Shown here one piece after another: positions 62,161 through 64,000 of a stretch of DNA of 64,000 nucleotides. Positions within the stretch are counted from its first letter, which is position 1. Every line of letters begins with the position of its first letter. Source of the stretch: Sinonovacula constricta (taxonomy: Eukaryota; Mollusca; Bivalvia; Cardiida; Solecurtidae); assembly GCA_007844125.1 (NCBI GenBank), contig CM017558.1, positions 25,973,232 to 26,037,231 on the forward strand, in the 5' to 3' direction. The notes below the pieces were generated by a model. It was not told the origin of the DNA, did no database searches, and saw nothing but the letters and a program-made list of their open reading frames with translations. A program made the position numbers and the translations under genes.

Positions 62161-64000
62161 GAATGGGTGTTTACATTTTGTTTTTTAAAGGAGTGGAGGC
62201 GGAGAGTTGTATAACTTGTGCACATCTGAAACTTTTGCAATTGTACAATAGTTAATTTTCATCCGTGTTGCAAGTCCTAAAAAGAATCTTCAACTATTTT
62301 CGACATAACTACACAATTACTTTTAAATATTTAATATGTTTTTACAAAACGACAAATAGTAAGTACTTTAAAATTATCTTTTTCATCATTGTGTGGCTTA
62401 TGTTTATTCTTCAACATTAAGATGTCTAGTGACTTGGTAAACGACATCTTTCTATTGTAGTGTGCATAACAACTAAGACATCATATACAAAACATTTATA
62501 TTTTATCATACATCATTTGATTTTATCTACAATCAAAAGTTACGGACATTCGTGTCTACTCTTTATGTTTCTTAATAACTTTTGTGCAGTTTTTACAAAT
62601 TATTTTCATATACTTTTAAAGAGTCTTTTACACTCGTTGGCGAGGTTCAACATAATTCCTTTTGTGCAAATGGAACTTTCCATAGCTGTATATGATAAAA
62701 ACTAATGGTTTGAAAGTTCTGTCAAAATGCTATAACCTACTTACACTTCAATAAAAAAATGAATTATCACAATTATTCTTAGTCACTGAAAAGTGGCATC
62801 AATGGGCTTTGTGGTTCCATTTGTTCGCTCAGTTTATTATCTATAATTCACTTAACGATATGGCTTGTACTCGCTTAAATCGAGGGGGAAATATGTTCTT
62901 GTTATAATGTACGAGTAACTATTACCGGCTAAGATAGATGTAAATCATTATACCGTTGGTTTGTTATTCTATTCACATAACTCCAAGACATCAGAAACAT
63001 CATTTTAATATATATATATATAAAACAACAAAGGACTGTTATATATTTCGATCCATTTTATTGTTATTTAACCATTTCCGCTTTTAAGCCAAATAAAAGT
63101 ACCAAGTCAGTGAAACGTGTCCAGGCCGCTTTAAAGTGTGATATAAAGATGTATTTCAAAGCAGAGTAAATCCATGACAGTATGCCCTCATAGAGTGTCG
63201 TTGTGAAGTTATCGTGTTACTGGCTGTAATTAAGACAATATGTAATTGTTAAATTTAACCCCACAATTGTTAGACACTTTACAAGAACAGTACGGTCACA
63301 ATTGTAGTACCATCTCTTGTAGTGTTGTACATGTTTGACTCTTATTGGCAAGTGGCATTATGTTAATGTTGCAATACTTTACTGAATTAAACTGCTTTAT
63401 TCACCAAAGCCATGATCATACTGTTATATGTTAGTAAAATTAGTTATTACAATAGGCAGCTCTTAATATTACTACAAGTTCTGCTTAAAAGAATATTAAT
63501 ATAATTAAAATTTAAACAGTTTCAAAAGTAATATGTACTCTTTTTGTAACATTTTTAGCGAAGCTTTTAAGTATTTGTGTATATTAAGCACTTGTGTGCT
63601 GTTCACATTTGTTAGACAAGCCGCAAAGCTTATTTAAAACCATATTACATGTCAACACATATTTTGCTTCTGTAATAAGAAACAAATATCTGACATCCGA
63701 CTTGACCGTGATGCTTATCATTCCCTCGGCGATGATTTATTTGCCAATGTCTAGCCTCAGGCAACTATACATGTATGGTCCATTAGACAAGACACTTCAA
63801 GTTGTTCCAACTTTCTTGATAAATAATCGTGTTTGCCTAAATTGTCTGTAACAGATGAAGTTGGCATAAAATGTCACATCTGAGTGACGGATGTTTCGGC
63901 ATGGACTGTTAATGGAATTGGAATTGAATGTACACTCCCATCAGCACAATGAGCACATATTGAGATAATGTCTGTGAATATCTAGGAATAAAACATAACA
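62161..64000. other. AT-rich unique-looking DNA, no gene recognised
   Basis: Open frames reach 85 codons (63594-63851, plus) with no known family. A short (AT)n run lies at about 63006-63022. Nothing else was recognised. Confidence 0.55.

Overview
This window looks like nuclear DNA from a metazoan, most likely a bivalve or another mollusc. That call is an inference. It rests on AT-rich non-coding sequence, tRNA-derived SINEs, CR1/Jockey-type LINE relics, and the dominance of tandem repeats. Nothing indicates a bacterial, archaeal or phage origin. I found no intact protein-coding gene, no convincing exon chain and no functional tRNA or rRNA gene. Protein-like sequence is limited to two decayed LINE fragments. 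The longest open frames are by-products of satellites whose unit length is a multiple of three, or of read-through into satellite.

Layout. Positions 1-12.6 kb are AT-rich and unique-looking. They hold the 3' end of a LINE (3.9-4.6 kb, minus), a tRNA-derived SINE (5.07-5.45 kb, minus) and a possible degenerate SINE (7.9-8.1 kb). Positions 12.6-22.3 kb are one array of about 249 copies of a 39-bp satellite with several nested higher-order duplications. Positions 22.4-30.1 kb hold a SINE on the minus strand, a second SINE tail, a 32-bp minisatellite and microsatellites. Positions 30.1-49.4 kb hold several copies of an unclassified dispersed element of about 0.7 kb with direct terminal repeats of about 98 bp. 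This region also has a 34-bp satellite that appears to have arisen inside one such copy (32.9-34.1 kb), a hAT-like MITE (35.56-35.83 kb), and a complete SINE with a 12-bp target-site duplication (36.7-37.0 kb). It continues with a LINE endonuclease/RT fragment (39.6-40.6 kb, minus). That fragment is cut by a second 34-bp satellite family (40.6-46.1 kb), most of which is organised as 68-bp dimers. A minisatellite of 76-77 bp follows at 47.1-47.8 kb. Positions 53.0-62.2 kb are about 400 copies of a 23-bp satellite whose units carry the hexamer CCCTAA. The last 1.8 kb is unique-looking AT-rich DNA.

Roughly 26 kb, about 40% of the window, is tandem repeat from at least four large families. The most interesting structure is the link between dispersed elements and satellites. 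One array starts within a sequence recognisable as an internal segment of the 0.7-kb element. Another array abuts a LINE coding fragment mid-domain. No gene network can be described here; the story is repeat birth, dimerisation, higher-order amplification and decay.
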